Shown here: positions 34,540 to 46,401 of the stretch, one piece after another
Layout: each line of letters starts with the position of its first letter
How positions within the stretch are numbered: the stretch's first letter is position 1
NCBI GenBank assembly: GCA_039619475.1
Contig: CM077115.1
Coordinates: 59,712,864 to 59,776,863 of the forward strand
Origin: Icerya purchasi
Taxonomy: Eukaryota > Arthropoda > Insecta > Hemiptera > Monophlebidae
Direction of reading: 5' to 3'
Length of the DNA: 64,000 nucleotides
Notes under the pieces: model-generated
Told to the model about the DNA's origin: nothing
Seen by the model: only the letters and a program-made list of their open reading frames with translations
Database searches by the model: none
Translations under genes and position numbers: made by a program

Positions 34540-36440
34540 GCTGGTCGTTCTGTTGCAGCAGTATACCTATTGTCTTAAGTCGTATTTAACTAAAAGAACA
34601 TATATTACAAAAATCCATAATGAACTTAGTGATCAAACAATGCAGCAGTATGGTGTGCCCCAGGGGAGTATACTGAGCCCTTTATTATTTGTTATTTATA
34701 TAAACGACTTGTGCAATCTAGAAATAACTGGTAAAATATTCTGCTATGCAGACGACACTGCACTCCTAGTGAGCGCTCGGGATCACAACCTCTTACAACT
34801 ATCACAGGCAGATCTAATTAAAATGACAATCACCTTAAGATAAATTTAAGTAAAACTAAATTTATGATATACAATAACTTGCCCCAGACTAGTTGGGATA
34901 ATCTAGAAATTGCTTGGGAAAATAATACGTTACTAGAAAGAGTTTATTACATTAAATATCTTCGAATGATTCTGGACTATAAATTATTGTGGAGTAAATA
35001 TCTTCAGAATCTCGCAGCTAAGCTAAGAAAGTTAAATTTTTTGTATTTTATCATCTCAATCATCATTTTAGTACTGCACATCTCCGTCAAATATATTTAG
35101 TATTATACCAATCTGTACTTACCTACGGTATCATACATTGGGGTCATGCTGCTGAGTACCATTTAAAGCAAGTAAACCAACTACAAAAACGTATATTAAC
35201 GCTTTGTAATAGGAACTTGGAAGTTTTAGGGCATAACAGATTGCTATCACTTTCTGAACTTTATGAAGCACATCTTCCTTTGTTTGTTTTGAAGAAGAAA
35301 CCCAAATTCAACATCTCCTGGATACAAGATATAACCAGACAATCTAATCAGGAGAGAGCGAAACCACCCAATATAAATAAGACTCACATACGTTCCCAGG
35401 CCCTTTACATGGGTACTAAATTATTCAATTGCTTGCCTTTAACTTTAAAACAACACCTAATGAACTATAAATACAGAAGAAAACTACTTATTGATTTCAT
35501 TTCCAGAAAGAGTACCCAGTAATTTTCTAACTTCGTTTTTCATTGTATTTTTCCTGTTTTCTGTTACAATTCCCCTAGCTAAGATAATTTCTACCACGCT
35601 TGGTTCATTTTACTTTACTTTTTATCTTTATTATTATTTTACTTATTTCTTAGCGTCTATGTTGTCCTCTCCAGCATGCACTTGAGAGAGGATTATATGT
35701 ATCCATGCATTGGTATATTTGTGGTGGATTGTGTTGGTGCGCATTTACTTGTTTCTTTTCCCCGTATGCGCTTTCGTGTGTACGAATGATTGTATATTTG
35801 TTTGTATAGATGTGTGTCTCTGTCTATGTGCTCCTCCTTTACAGGTGTGTACTATGTAAATATACTAGTTTATGTATGGCTGGTAGTATGATAATCTAGG
35901 TGTTTAAGATTGAAAGCATAAGTGATGATTCAATCGGAGTTGGTTTTGATTTGATTTGATGTATATATGATTGTTTGTTTATTATGAAATATATCTCACG
36001 ATCTCTGAAGAAATTTGCGAACATTAGTGTGTACATAAGAATATGTGTTTTAGTCCATGATTATTTTTATGTAGTTAGTTGTAGTGCGTAAACTTGTATT
36101 AGTATATATATATTTATTTCGTCTTGTAATACTAGATTATCACATTGCATTATAATCGTATTTTAAATTCAGAAGTGATAAACTATTTCTTTGTTTTTTC
36201 AGTTTTTTTTTGTACATTTTTTGTTTAACACTCACTTTCTTTTGTATTTTGCTACCATTATTAATTGTTTTTAATATCTACTTCTGAAATCATGTTTATA
36301 CTTATAACTGTACTCGTAATTTCTCAGTTTATTCAATTTTTAATGCTTAAATTTGTATCAGACCACTGCTCGCGCAGTATTGCGCATATGTGGTTTCACC
36401 TGTACATATTCCAAATATATTTGATTTGATTTGATTTGAA
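34540..36440 (+). mobile_element. CR1/L2-like LINE, 5'-truncated, with pentamer tail
   Basis: Starts inside the RT palm: YGVPQGSILSPLLFVIYIND and FCYADDTALLVSA (34553-34843), KYLRMILDYKLLWSKYL (34864-35100), then a thumb with YGIIHWGHAAEYHLKQVNQL near 35130-35190, and a C-terminal piece 35217-35522 ending FNCLPLTLKQHLMNYKYRRK. There is no RNase H. A 3' UTR of about 900 bases ends in four ATTTG units at 36418-36438. A short tandem tail instead of poly(A) is typical of CR1/L2 elements. At least three frame changes; inactive. Confidence 0.82.
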
Positions 36441-37944
36441 TTAAGCCAAACACTCATGATAGATTACAAGAAGTCACCGTCTACACCATCTGTCTGTAAC
36501 AGCTTCAGTTAATTCTCCTTTCTATACTTTTCTGTGTAAACTTTTTTTAGACATGGCAATATGATAGCAGTTTATTAAATGAGTAGAAAAATTCATAATG
36601 CTAAATATTATTCGAAACGATTAAAACTGTTGTTTGTAGGCTTTTTTAAATAAATTTTTGGTATTAGTACAGGTTTTTGTTTCCATTGCTTACTCGATTA
36701 TGTTTTCGATTTTTTCACAACGTTTCATTACTTTTTCGGTAAATATTTTATTTTTATTTTTTAGTAGTGTTTTTTAAAAAATATACCTCCGCACCGGTAA
36801 AATATATTTCACGTTAAAATTATCAGCGCAATCAAAATAAAACATTTTTACTTCTGAATAGCAATTTTTTATTCTGGTCCAAATCATGGAGTTTGACATT
36901 TCATAATATTTCATCAAAATCAAAAAAAAAAAAAAAAGTTAAGCAATTTTATTTTTAGAACATGTTGAAAAATTAATTACGGATTTCAATATGCATTAGA
37001 ATGGACATCGAAGTGCCCTCCAACACACGCCGTCGTACAGAAAATCATAAACAGAACATACGAAATCATATTCAAACACGAATCTATTTAAATAGATATG
37101 TTAAACAGTATTATAAATGTAATTTTATAAATGAAGGTTTACAATGTATTTTTTTGTTGTTTTTTTTCGATTTTATACGAAACAATTATCAATTATCATA
37201 TCATTTTTAAAATTCTTTAGTATATTTCCTATTTATAAGTTTGGCGAATCATCAAAATTAAAAAAATTGAATAACGTTATTTTATTTTAGAACTTTTTCC
37301 TTGTATTGTTTACACCAATTATATACCGCGTTAGATCATAATGTTTTTAATGACAACTGGGAATTTTTCTCAATCATTATTTTATTCGCAAAATTCAACG
37401 GCTATGTATGTTCGTTTATGAATTCGATTACTAATTTTTTAGTATTAAACATGGTGGCCACAAAAGTATTATTTTTAAATCCCCGATTTTACTAGTCCAA
37501 ATCCTCTCGACTTCCTGATTACTAGAATTGTATAAAAGGAATGGATTTTTTTTTTTTTGTTACTACCGGTAATATTTCACCGCCCCAGTATATTTCATAT
37601 GAATAAAACAGAACTTCGTAATTTATTTTGAATAAAGTACATTAAAAAACGCATTCACTTTTCGTTTTAAATGATTTTTTCTTACTAAAAATATCGTTTT
37701 TGGCTATTTTTACTTTTTCCCCAGTTTTACAACAAATTCCCAGTTTGGTGGCCAGCCTGTTAAACAACTCACATTCTTTAGAACGGTGTAAACAACTTAT
37801 GCTCCCTTTAAACATTAACTAACCTTTTACTAGAATAAAACTTTTTGCATAATATCCGCAAGTAAAAAATTCGATAAATTAAAACAAAATCGATCAAATA
37901 AACTAAATTGAAATACTCAATGAGACATGTTTCTTTGAATATTC
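36441..37944. other. Unassigned, very AT-rich DNA
   Basis: No gene or element recognised. Confidence 0.35.
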
Positions 37945-38722
37945 AAAACTACTATGGATGGGCCAAAACAACTGCAACTGGACGCTATAGAGCAGGTAAA
38001 AAACGAATGAAACGCGAAGTTCATTCTTTTTTCAACGAAACAAGTGCAGAACGAACGTCAACGGAGCAATACGAACCAAGATACAGCTGTGTGAACGAAG
38101 TGCAGTTAAAATTCGCATACAAACTGTAACGTACGTGTATTGCACACTCATCAATCGATAACATAAATATCAAAACCGAACGAAGATATGCAATTCGTCA
38201 TTATGTTCAAAGGAAATTATCGCCCATGGACACCGGCCAAGAAATCTCAAGTGCATACGGTACGGACAGTTTAAACAAGGTCACAATATTGCTGTGGCAT
38301 AAAGTGGTTACCAACGATTGTGAAACACCGGTGTTTTTTCGAAGTGTACCAATGATCGTAAAACACCTGTATTGATCCTTTTTTTGAAGTGGCCCGAAAG
38401 AATGCGCAAGTGTATTGTGAAAAACGGCCGATACTTTGAGAAGGAACCTGCGGATGTTAACGACGAATCAGACAGCGAATAAATAGATTTTTGTACGAAA
38501 TTACTTATGCGAATGTGTAGTACTACAAAACGGCTGTACGTAAATTGTAAATATACTTCATTTAAACATCTGGATCTCGGTCCGTATTGCTATAATGGGG
38601 CTCGTTCCGCACTTATTCTGTCGGAAAAACAATGAACTTCATGTTCACTAGTTTTTTGCCCCGATAGATAGCGTCCATATTCCGTACGGACAGTAGTTGC
38701 AGTTGTTTTGGCTTACCCATTG
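37945..38722. repeat. Inverted repeat pair (about 150-bp arms, 480-bp centre)
   Basis: The segment 37945-38092 and the reverse complement of 38570-38722 share colinear blocks: GCCAAAACAACTGCAACT, GGACGCTAT, GAAGTTCATT, and AGCAATACG.ACC.AGAT. Overall similarity is about 70%. The centre holds two imperfect direct repeats (GTGGTTACCAACGAT... / GTGTACCAATGATCG..., both with AAACACC.GT) and a short ORF end CIVKNGRYFEKEPADVNDE at about 38410-38480 that might be a transposase C-terminus. Class unknown. Confidence 0.55.
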
Positions 38723-39859
38723 TACTACCCCATGCGCAAAGCAAAAATAAATTTCCATTAAAGAGGGCTTTAAACCAACGTAATTAGACGATAAATTTAA
38801 CAAAGCTCTTTAGAAAGTTAAATCCTATATTGAACTCTGGTTCAAAAAGACACGCTTATGTTCAGAAAAGTGCGGACGAACGGATACTGCCAGACTACGT
38901 AATATGATGATAGTCCTACACAGCTTGGGCCATTTCTCTAGCAATGATGTGAGTGACTCTGTAAACATTAACGAAGATAGTGGAGGAGAAAATGTTTAAA
39001 ATAAAAAGATTTTAGTAAAAAATGTTCTCATCACATTTGGCCTTCATATGACCAGCGCTGTGTTCATATCTCGAACATCCCTGTGAATTATACTAAGGTT
39101 TTCTAAATCTGATAAACATAGCCAGAGTTTAAAATAATACGACCACACGTATCACCTGATTGCAAAGTCGCACCGAACTTTTACGAGAAGTGTATCATCG
39201 AAAAATTCCAATTTTTATTAAATTCAGTTCCAAAGTGAATAGCAAAAATATCCAAATCACAAAAGGAGCAATTAAACATAAGTTCATTAATTTAACTTAC
39301 ATGAAAAGAACAATGTAAATAAATAAGTGTATTTTTTTGTTTGTAAAGTGACTTATTTTTCATCATTCTTTGTTACATTTGCAACTATGAATAGGAATTT
39401 TGATTGAACTTTTTTTAATTTCGATTTTACCTCTTATCAAAATAGTTCTAAATTTTTGGCTTACAATATGTATTGGGAGAATGTGTAACGTTTAATTTTT
39501 TTTTAAATAATTTATTTTAAGCGAACGTCTTCAATGTTTAATGCGAAATTCCAAATTTTTTAACCTACTTTACATACCTCATGCCTTACCCTTTTTACAA
39601 CTATAAAGCCTTTTACAAATAATAAATTGAAGAAAAGCACTAAGTAAAATAAAAAAGTCTATAGTAGCAATTAACCAGGAACAGATTAATGTGAGGAATG
39701 TATTGAAAAACAACTTTTCAAACTTAAACGCAAACGAAGAAAAAAATTTATAAAACCATTTCTCAAGCATGAATATGTAATATATATAGATATATATATA
39801 TAATTAATAAAAACATTATATAAACATTAATCCACGTATTATATGTATAAATAAATATA

Positions 39860-39862
<3 letters not shown>
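38723..39862. other. Unassigned AT-rich DNA
   Basis: No gene or element recognised. It could be distal 3' flank of the hnRNP gene. Confidence 0.3.

Positions 39863-39918
<56 letters not shown>
39863..39918. repeat. (AT)n microsatellite
   Basis: Twenty-eight uninterrupted AT units. Confidence 0.95.
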
Positions 39919-39921
<3 letters not shown>

Positions 39922-41013
39922 AAATGTTATTTGTAGAGTTAAATAATTAAATATGGGTTTTATGCAAATAAATATCTTACAAAGAATAAAGAATGCGCGC
40001 ACAACTACTTATTAGAGTACAAAGTGTACACACATAAACACACACACACACTGTAAGGTTTTTCATTTACACAACTTCTTTTATCCAACTTGGATGTTAT
40101 AGTTAGCTTCAATATTATTTAAAAAACGGAATTTATATCGAAATGAAGTTATTTAATTTCTGCGCATTTTATGATAAGTATCCAAAATAATTCCATTACA
40201 AAAAAAAAAAAAAAAAGAAAAAAAAAAGTAAAGAGTAAAAAAGGTTATCGGAAAAGACAAATAAAGTACGATTTGTAAGTTCTCACTTTCTTCTAGTTGG
40301 ACAAATTTTTTGCTTAAAGAAAATATTTCAATGTTTTCTGTTGTATTAATATTCACAATTCATCACTGTATAAGCGTATGTTTTAAAAATGAGTTTATCT
40401 TATCAGATATATTTTTACACAACTAAAAACTTATTATTATAACAACGCCGAGTAAAATATAATCATAAAAACAAAAAAAAAAAAAAAAAAAACACTAAAC
40501 TTAATATCATGATGAACATTATGTATTACATACACATTAGATTAAATTTAAAAATCGAAAATAAAAACACGAATTAATTTTACTTCATTAGTTTAAGTTG
40601 GCTTAGAATTATTAGTTATCATATAAAAAATGCGAGAACCATTATCATAATTATCATTATTATTTAGAAAACTTACACATGATCAAGGTATGATTAGACA
40701 AATAACGAAGTAATTATAGTTTACTGTTTAATCTTATACACAATGTACGTAAGAAGTATATATAATACACATATGTATATATTATAGAATAATTTAATTT
40801 AAAATTCAGAAAATAGAACTTGAAGGATATCAAAACAAAGAGAAACGAATAAAAACAATACTAAAACATTTCATTAAGAAAAAATACATTAATATATGTA
40901 ATATAGCATACCAGTCTTTGTTCTATAAGTACGTCATTAATGTCCATAACATTAGAAAGAAAAAGTTATAATTAATCTTATTTCTGTCATTATTACTATT
41001 ATAAGTTAAAACA

Positions 41014-41058
41014 CATTATTATTATTATTATTATTATTATTATCATTATTATTATTAT
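41014..41058. repeat. (ATT)n microsatellite
   Basis: About 15 ATT units with one ATC interruption. Confidence 0.9.
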
Positions 41059-41891
41059 CCTTACATTTTATGATCACAATCGAGAGAAAAGTCCTATTAA
41101 AATAATAAACTTTATATTTACAAAAATGTTCGACACAAAATTTTTATTAAAATATAATATATTAAAATTACTAGGTAGTATTTAATTATACTTCTTAACA
41201 TACATTTATAGATTTTAGATTTTAAACTGCTAAAAAAATATATAAAAATCTAACCAAATATGAGTTAAGTATACACATAGATTCGCCTATTTTTTTTTTT
41301 AATTTTTCATTTTTAATTCACATAAACTTATTAAAATACACTTTTCACTATCTTGAATAGAATATGAATTTTTCGTTTTTTATGGCCGATTGTAAAAAAT
41401 TACTATTTTTAATATTTTTGTAAGATTTCAATAAAATTATTAGGTTAAAAAATTACTATAGGAAGCAAAACATATCCACTACTGTGAGCGCCATATTATT
41501 ATTCGAAGTAATGAGTGTTTTTTGCACCAAATATTTTGATAAACCCGTTTTTAAACTAAAATTGCACTATTTATGAAAATATACGTGCGCACATGAACAA
41601 TAATTTATTTAAATTAACTTTGCAATATATACATATAGTTTCCCACATGGAATTTTTTTAAACATATATGATTCATTAGTAGTAAGCACATGAATGCTTC
41701 TTAGGAGAGAAGCAAGTTCCTGAAACTTCTACAATTTGAAAATAAACATTGAGATGTAAGAACTTGGTATAACAAAACAATTGTTTCTTTTTTTAAACTA
41801 CCGCAAAAACTGTTAGAATGATTCTGTAGCACACAGAATGGACCGAATTAATAATGCGTACGTGCGAATGCGAATGCGAATGTGAATATGA

Positions 41892-41952
<61 letters not shown>
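41892..41952. repeat. Interrupted (AT)n microsatellite
   Basis: Two AT blocks separated by AATATATGTGT. They are preceded by a short degenerate GAATGC/GAATGT tandem at about 41864-41890. Confidence 0.9.
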
Positions 41953-41957
<5 letters not shown>

Positions 41958-42330
41958 CATACATGGAATACAATTTTATGTACGATTTTCAAAAATTTTC
42001 ACCGCATCAACAATATGAAGGGCATTTAAACGCAATTAAAATAACGAAGTTCTCGGCGAAACTTTGTCTTCACAAATTTATATCAAAAATAATCTATAAG
42101 AAATTACGAGGAGCGGATAAAAGTTACGAACAAATAAGCGGCGAAAAATATTTATTCATGTTATGAAGTAAGAATAAATATAGAATGAAGTTAACTATCA
42201 CGTATTTTAAAAAAATAAATAAGAATAAATAACTGTTATTATATATTAGAATATGAAAACGTATATAACGGAGGAAACCCATCCAAATTATCCCTATACA
42301 TAAAGTAATAGTACAGCAGTGATAGCAGTT

Positions 42331-42336
42331 TTTATT
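42331..42336 (-). terminator. Candidate polyadenylation signal of the Hrb27C-like gene
   Basis: AATAAA on the minus strand, 53 bases past the stop codon. In such AT-rich DNA this hexamer is frequent, so it is only the nearest candidate. Confidence 0.3.
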
Positions 42337-42388
42337 TTTTGTTTTTTTTTTTTTTGTCTGTTTCTTTTTAATAGTGCATGTATTTAAG

Positions 42389-42517
42389 TCAAGTGGTTAA
42401 CCATTCTTTATAATCATAACCTTTTCCATACGTTCCTGCTAACCCAGCGGCTGGTTGTGGAGGTGGTCCCATTCCATCCGGTGTGTTGTAACTTCGTGCA
42501 GCAAAACTTGCAGAATC
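42389..42517 (-). CDS. Hrb27C: Hrb27C terminal exon with stop codon
   Basis: 129 bases including TGA. Acceptor AATTTGTAG|GATTCT, phase 0, matching the phase of the previous exon about 9.8 kb upstream. Reads DSASFAARSYNTPDGMGPPP and ends YGKGYDYKEWLTT. Composition continues the Gly/Tyr/Pro tail, which supports the link across the long intron. Confidence 0.88.
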   Translation of the reverse strand, partial: DSASFAARSYNTPDGMGPPPQPAAGLAGTYGKGYDYKEWLTT

Positions 42518-45500
42518 CTACAAATTATTATCGGTTTATATTTATTTCTCTCCCATTTCTATAAGTTTTTTTTTTTTTTTCATTTTAAATTATTCAACAA
42601 AAACAGGGATGATAGATAGCAAACACCGAATACCTCAATTGTAAAATATAGAAGAAAAAAAAACAAAAAAAAACAACTATACACAACAAACCAAGGTTGT
42701 TACAGAGCAGCGTACGCACGCTGTTAATTCGATATAAATCAGACATTAAAAATGTTAAGAGTCTAATACATTAAATAAAAAATATAAATATATAAAAAAA
42801 TTAAAGAAAAATTGACATAATAACCATCTCCCCGTGCAAAAATTATTTTATATAATATATATTAAAAAAAAAAAAAAAAACGACAGGACCAGCGCGTAAC
42901 GTAATTAAGAATAAGCACAAAAGAAACTTTATGAACGAAAGTAATTATTAAAAATTATCCATATAACAATATTTGACGTTAATTATTCACACACCGTAGG
43001 CCTATGATAGTAATAATTCGTTTTCTTTTTTAAGTAATTTATATTAAATATAGTAAAAAAAAAAAAAAATAAATAAAACAAACAAAAAATTTGTAATTCT
43101 ACTCCAAAGTTTAAAAAAACAATATATGTGTATTATTTGAATTGCATACTAAAAAAAAAAAAAAAAGAAAGGAAAAGAAATCAACTAAATTAATATTAAA
43201 GAGCAAATAATAACTAGCTTAAAAAAGAACTATTATCCGGTTTTCATAGTTTGTAAGTACACACTTCAAAAATAAAATTACTATTATTAAAAACGTAATT
43301 ATACTACATAAAAAAAATTCAACAATAGAATTTCTTTAGTGACGTTTAAATTAACTAAAGAACAAGAATAAATATTAGTAGTAATAAAACAGCAGCACGA
43401 AAACACGGTGTGTACAACCGAAAATATTTTATACTATTTAAATACACAAGATACAGTAATTTACGAAGAATACGTGTAAATTGTTTTCCATGTAATTTCT
43501 TAACGGATTATAATGTTAATAATGTAGGCAACACAGAAACATTCGATTCTCACGGATTGCAGTACAAACGCATATAAATTTCATTCGTTTACATTTAATT
43601 TACAAGAAAAAAAAAAAAAAAAGAAGAAGAAATAATAATTTCAATGTGTGATGATCCCGGTTGTTCTTATCTTTAATGTGTATTACACTACATACAGATA
43701 TATATATATTATATATATGTATATATTGATATATAATGTATAAGTATATAAACTTTATTATAGTTAAAAATTTTTGATATTTGCATCTTATAGAAATTGT
43801 TGTCTGACCCATCACAAAACATTTCAATAACGATGAAAATCACTGAAAGAAACATTTAAACAAAAATAAGAATGACAACAAATAGACGGCAAAAACACGA
43901 CGAAAATCCTAATATAATTTTACTTAATTAAATTTTAAAATAATATACGCACAGATACACACAACAAATATAAATCATATTAATTATACGCGGTAACTGC
44001 TTTAAATAACATTCGTTCAACGCTAACAAACTTTAACCGAATATAATACGTTTCATACGAAACATTTTTTGTTTTTCACGAGGCACGTTAATAAAGCAGA
44101 ATCCCTCGAACAGTGGACTGCCACTCAATTAGTTCGGAAATATAATATATTAAAATTAATGAATCGATATGCGTGTTCTAGGCCACGTTATAAAAGTGAA
44201 TAACATTAGTTGAACACTACCTACGTTAAGGACAATCATTTTTCACGCATTCTTGCTGAAAAGGTTAAGTAATAGTCAAAAGTTTACCGTACACAATGTA
44301 GATGTGCGTACGTCACAATTTGTAAAACTAATACAAAGACATAATACACACACCGACCTACATACATATGACACAATACGCATAGTTTTACGTTTTTTCT
44401 TAATAATTCGATTTTTTCTTATTTAATTTCCATTTCTTATAGTATACTTGGATTTAGTAACACTATCTATTCAGTTTTAGGACAGCGTAAAAACTTTCAA
44501 AATTTCTGTTTTGTAATATTGGACGAATAAGTAATGTTTATGTAAATCGCAGGCTTAGTAACATATCTTGAAAAAAAAAAAAAAAAAAAAACAACAAAGA
44601 GCCGATGACACTTGAAAATGTCTTTTCATGCCCATTAAAGACATGCAATAAATTACACTATTTCCAAATCTTCAAAACAATTCTCCATATGGCTCGGGGA
44701 AACGGGTCAATAGTCATAATAACGTGCAGAAATCACTGTACTAAACTATCAAGAAATTTTGTTCTCGCAAATATATATATATATTTATTTTTTTTTTAAT
44801 ACAAAATTTCAACAAATAAGCAAAAATGTTATACATTATCAAGTACGACGTGCACAACCCGTACATAAATTTTCTACGGATATTGAACTAATTGGGCATA
44901 ATAGAATGCACTTTTCACGGGTAATACTTTCTTTTTTTTTTTTTCTGTGGAGAAGCGAACTTACCTATAATACCTTTTACATAAATAGTTATAAATTTCC
45001 ACTTCACTAAATGTCTTTACAGATTTTAAATAGAAATGCAGCGCTCCTATACCCCTACAAGTGAATCATTAAACATCGAAGTACTATGAAAGCAATTCGC
45101 CGAATTATTCGCAATTTAACTGGCAGTTGAAATCTGCGTACAGTCCAAACAAAACTGCCTCATCTGCACTGACTCTTTAAATTCTTTAACATGTCTGCTA
45201 AAGTCCCACGATAAGTTGCAGCACCCGATAGCTAAAGAAATACTATCTACGAGCTAATGTGGACATCAAGATCATATTTGCTTGGATACCAGGACACAAA
45301 GGTATTCCACAGAACGAATCAGCAGACCGCGCCGCGAAAGAAGCAACGTCATGCTTTCCTATAGCAAACAACCGAATACCTGCCAACGACGCTGTTCAAG
45401 AAATAACCAGTAGCCTATCAAAGGAATGGTTCGACTCGTGGCTCAACACCCCAACGTCGAATAAGCTTGGTTCCATCAAAGAGGACACTAACTTGTGGCA

Positions 45501-46370
45501 ATCGTCGTTCCGGCCAAGCACAGAAAGGAGAAGTAGCACTGTGTTGACTGCGCATTGGCCATACACGGATTACTCACCAATTCCTCTTGAACAAATCCTT
45601 ACCACCTCTATGTGAAACCTGTTCCTCAGTTCTCTCGTCCAACACATTCTATTAGACTGCAACAAATATAATCACACTCGCACCACGTTTTTCCTTCCGT
45701 CTACCTTGAAAGAACTCCTAAGTAACAATGAAGTAAATATAAAAAAATTATTCGCTTATCTCAACTCCACTAACCTTCTATCACAACTATAGAATCCTAA
45801 CTTTCCGTGCTCTGGCCTTTGTTGCAGTTCATGGCACGTAAATGAAGAAGAAGAGAAGAAGAAGAAGAGAAGAAGAAGAAGAAGAAGAAGAAGAAGAAGA
45901 AGAAGAGAAGAAGAAGAAGAAGAAGAAGAAGAAGAAGAAGAAGAAGAGAGAAAGAAGAAGAAGAAGAAGAAGAAGAAGAAGAAGAAGAAGAAGAAGAAGA
46001 AGAAGAAGAAGAAGAAGAAGAAGAAGAAGAAGAAGAAAGAGAAGAAGAAGAAGAAGAAGAAGAAGAAGAAGAAGAAGAAGAAGAAGAAGAAGAAGAAGAA
46101 GAAGAAGAAGAAGAAGAAGAAGAAGAAGAAGAGAAGAGAAGAAGAAGAAGAAGAAGAAGAAGAAGAAGAAGAAGAAGAAGAAGAAGAAGAAGAAGAAGAA
46201 GAAGAGAAGAAGAAGAAGAAGAAGAAGAAGAAGAAGAAGAAGAAGAAGAAGAAGAAGAAGAAGAAGAAGAAGAAGAAGAAGAAGAAGAAGAAGAAAGAAG
46301 AAGAAGAAGAAGAAGAAGAAGAAGAAGAGAAGAAGAAAGAAGAAGAAGAAGAAGAAGAAGAAGAAGAAGA

Positions 46371-46401
<31 letters not shown>

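Larger units (their letters stand above)
39919..42388 (-). other. Probable 3' UTR and 3' flank of the Hrb27C-like gene
   Basis: The sequence downstream of the stop codon, on the gene's strand. It is extremely AT-rich with no ORF above 81 codons. The first AATAAA on this strand lies at 42336-42331, 53 bases after the stop; further candidates follow, so the true cleavage site cannot be chosen from sequence. Long AU-rich 3' UTRs would suit a translational regulator, but that is inference. Confidence 0.45.

Noticed and set aside
39763..40002. 79-codon ORF with Tyr-Ile repeats
   Set aside because: Encoded by the (AT)n microsatellite.
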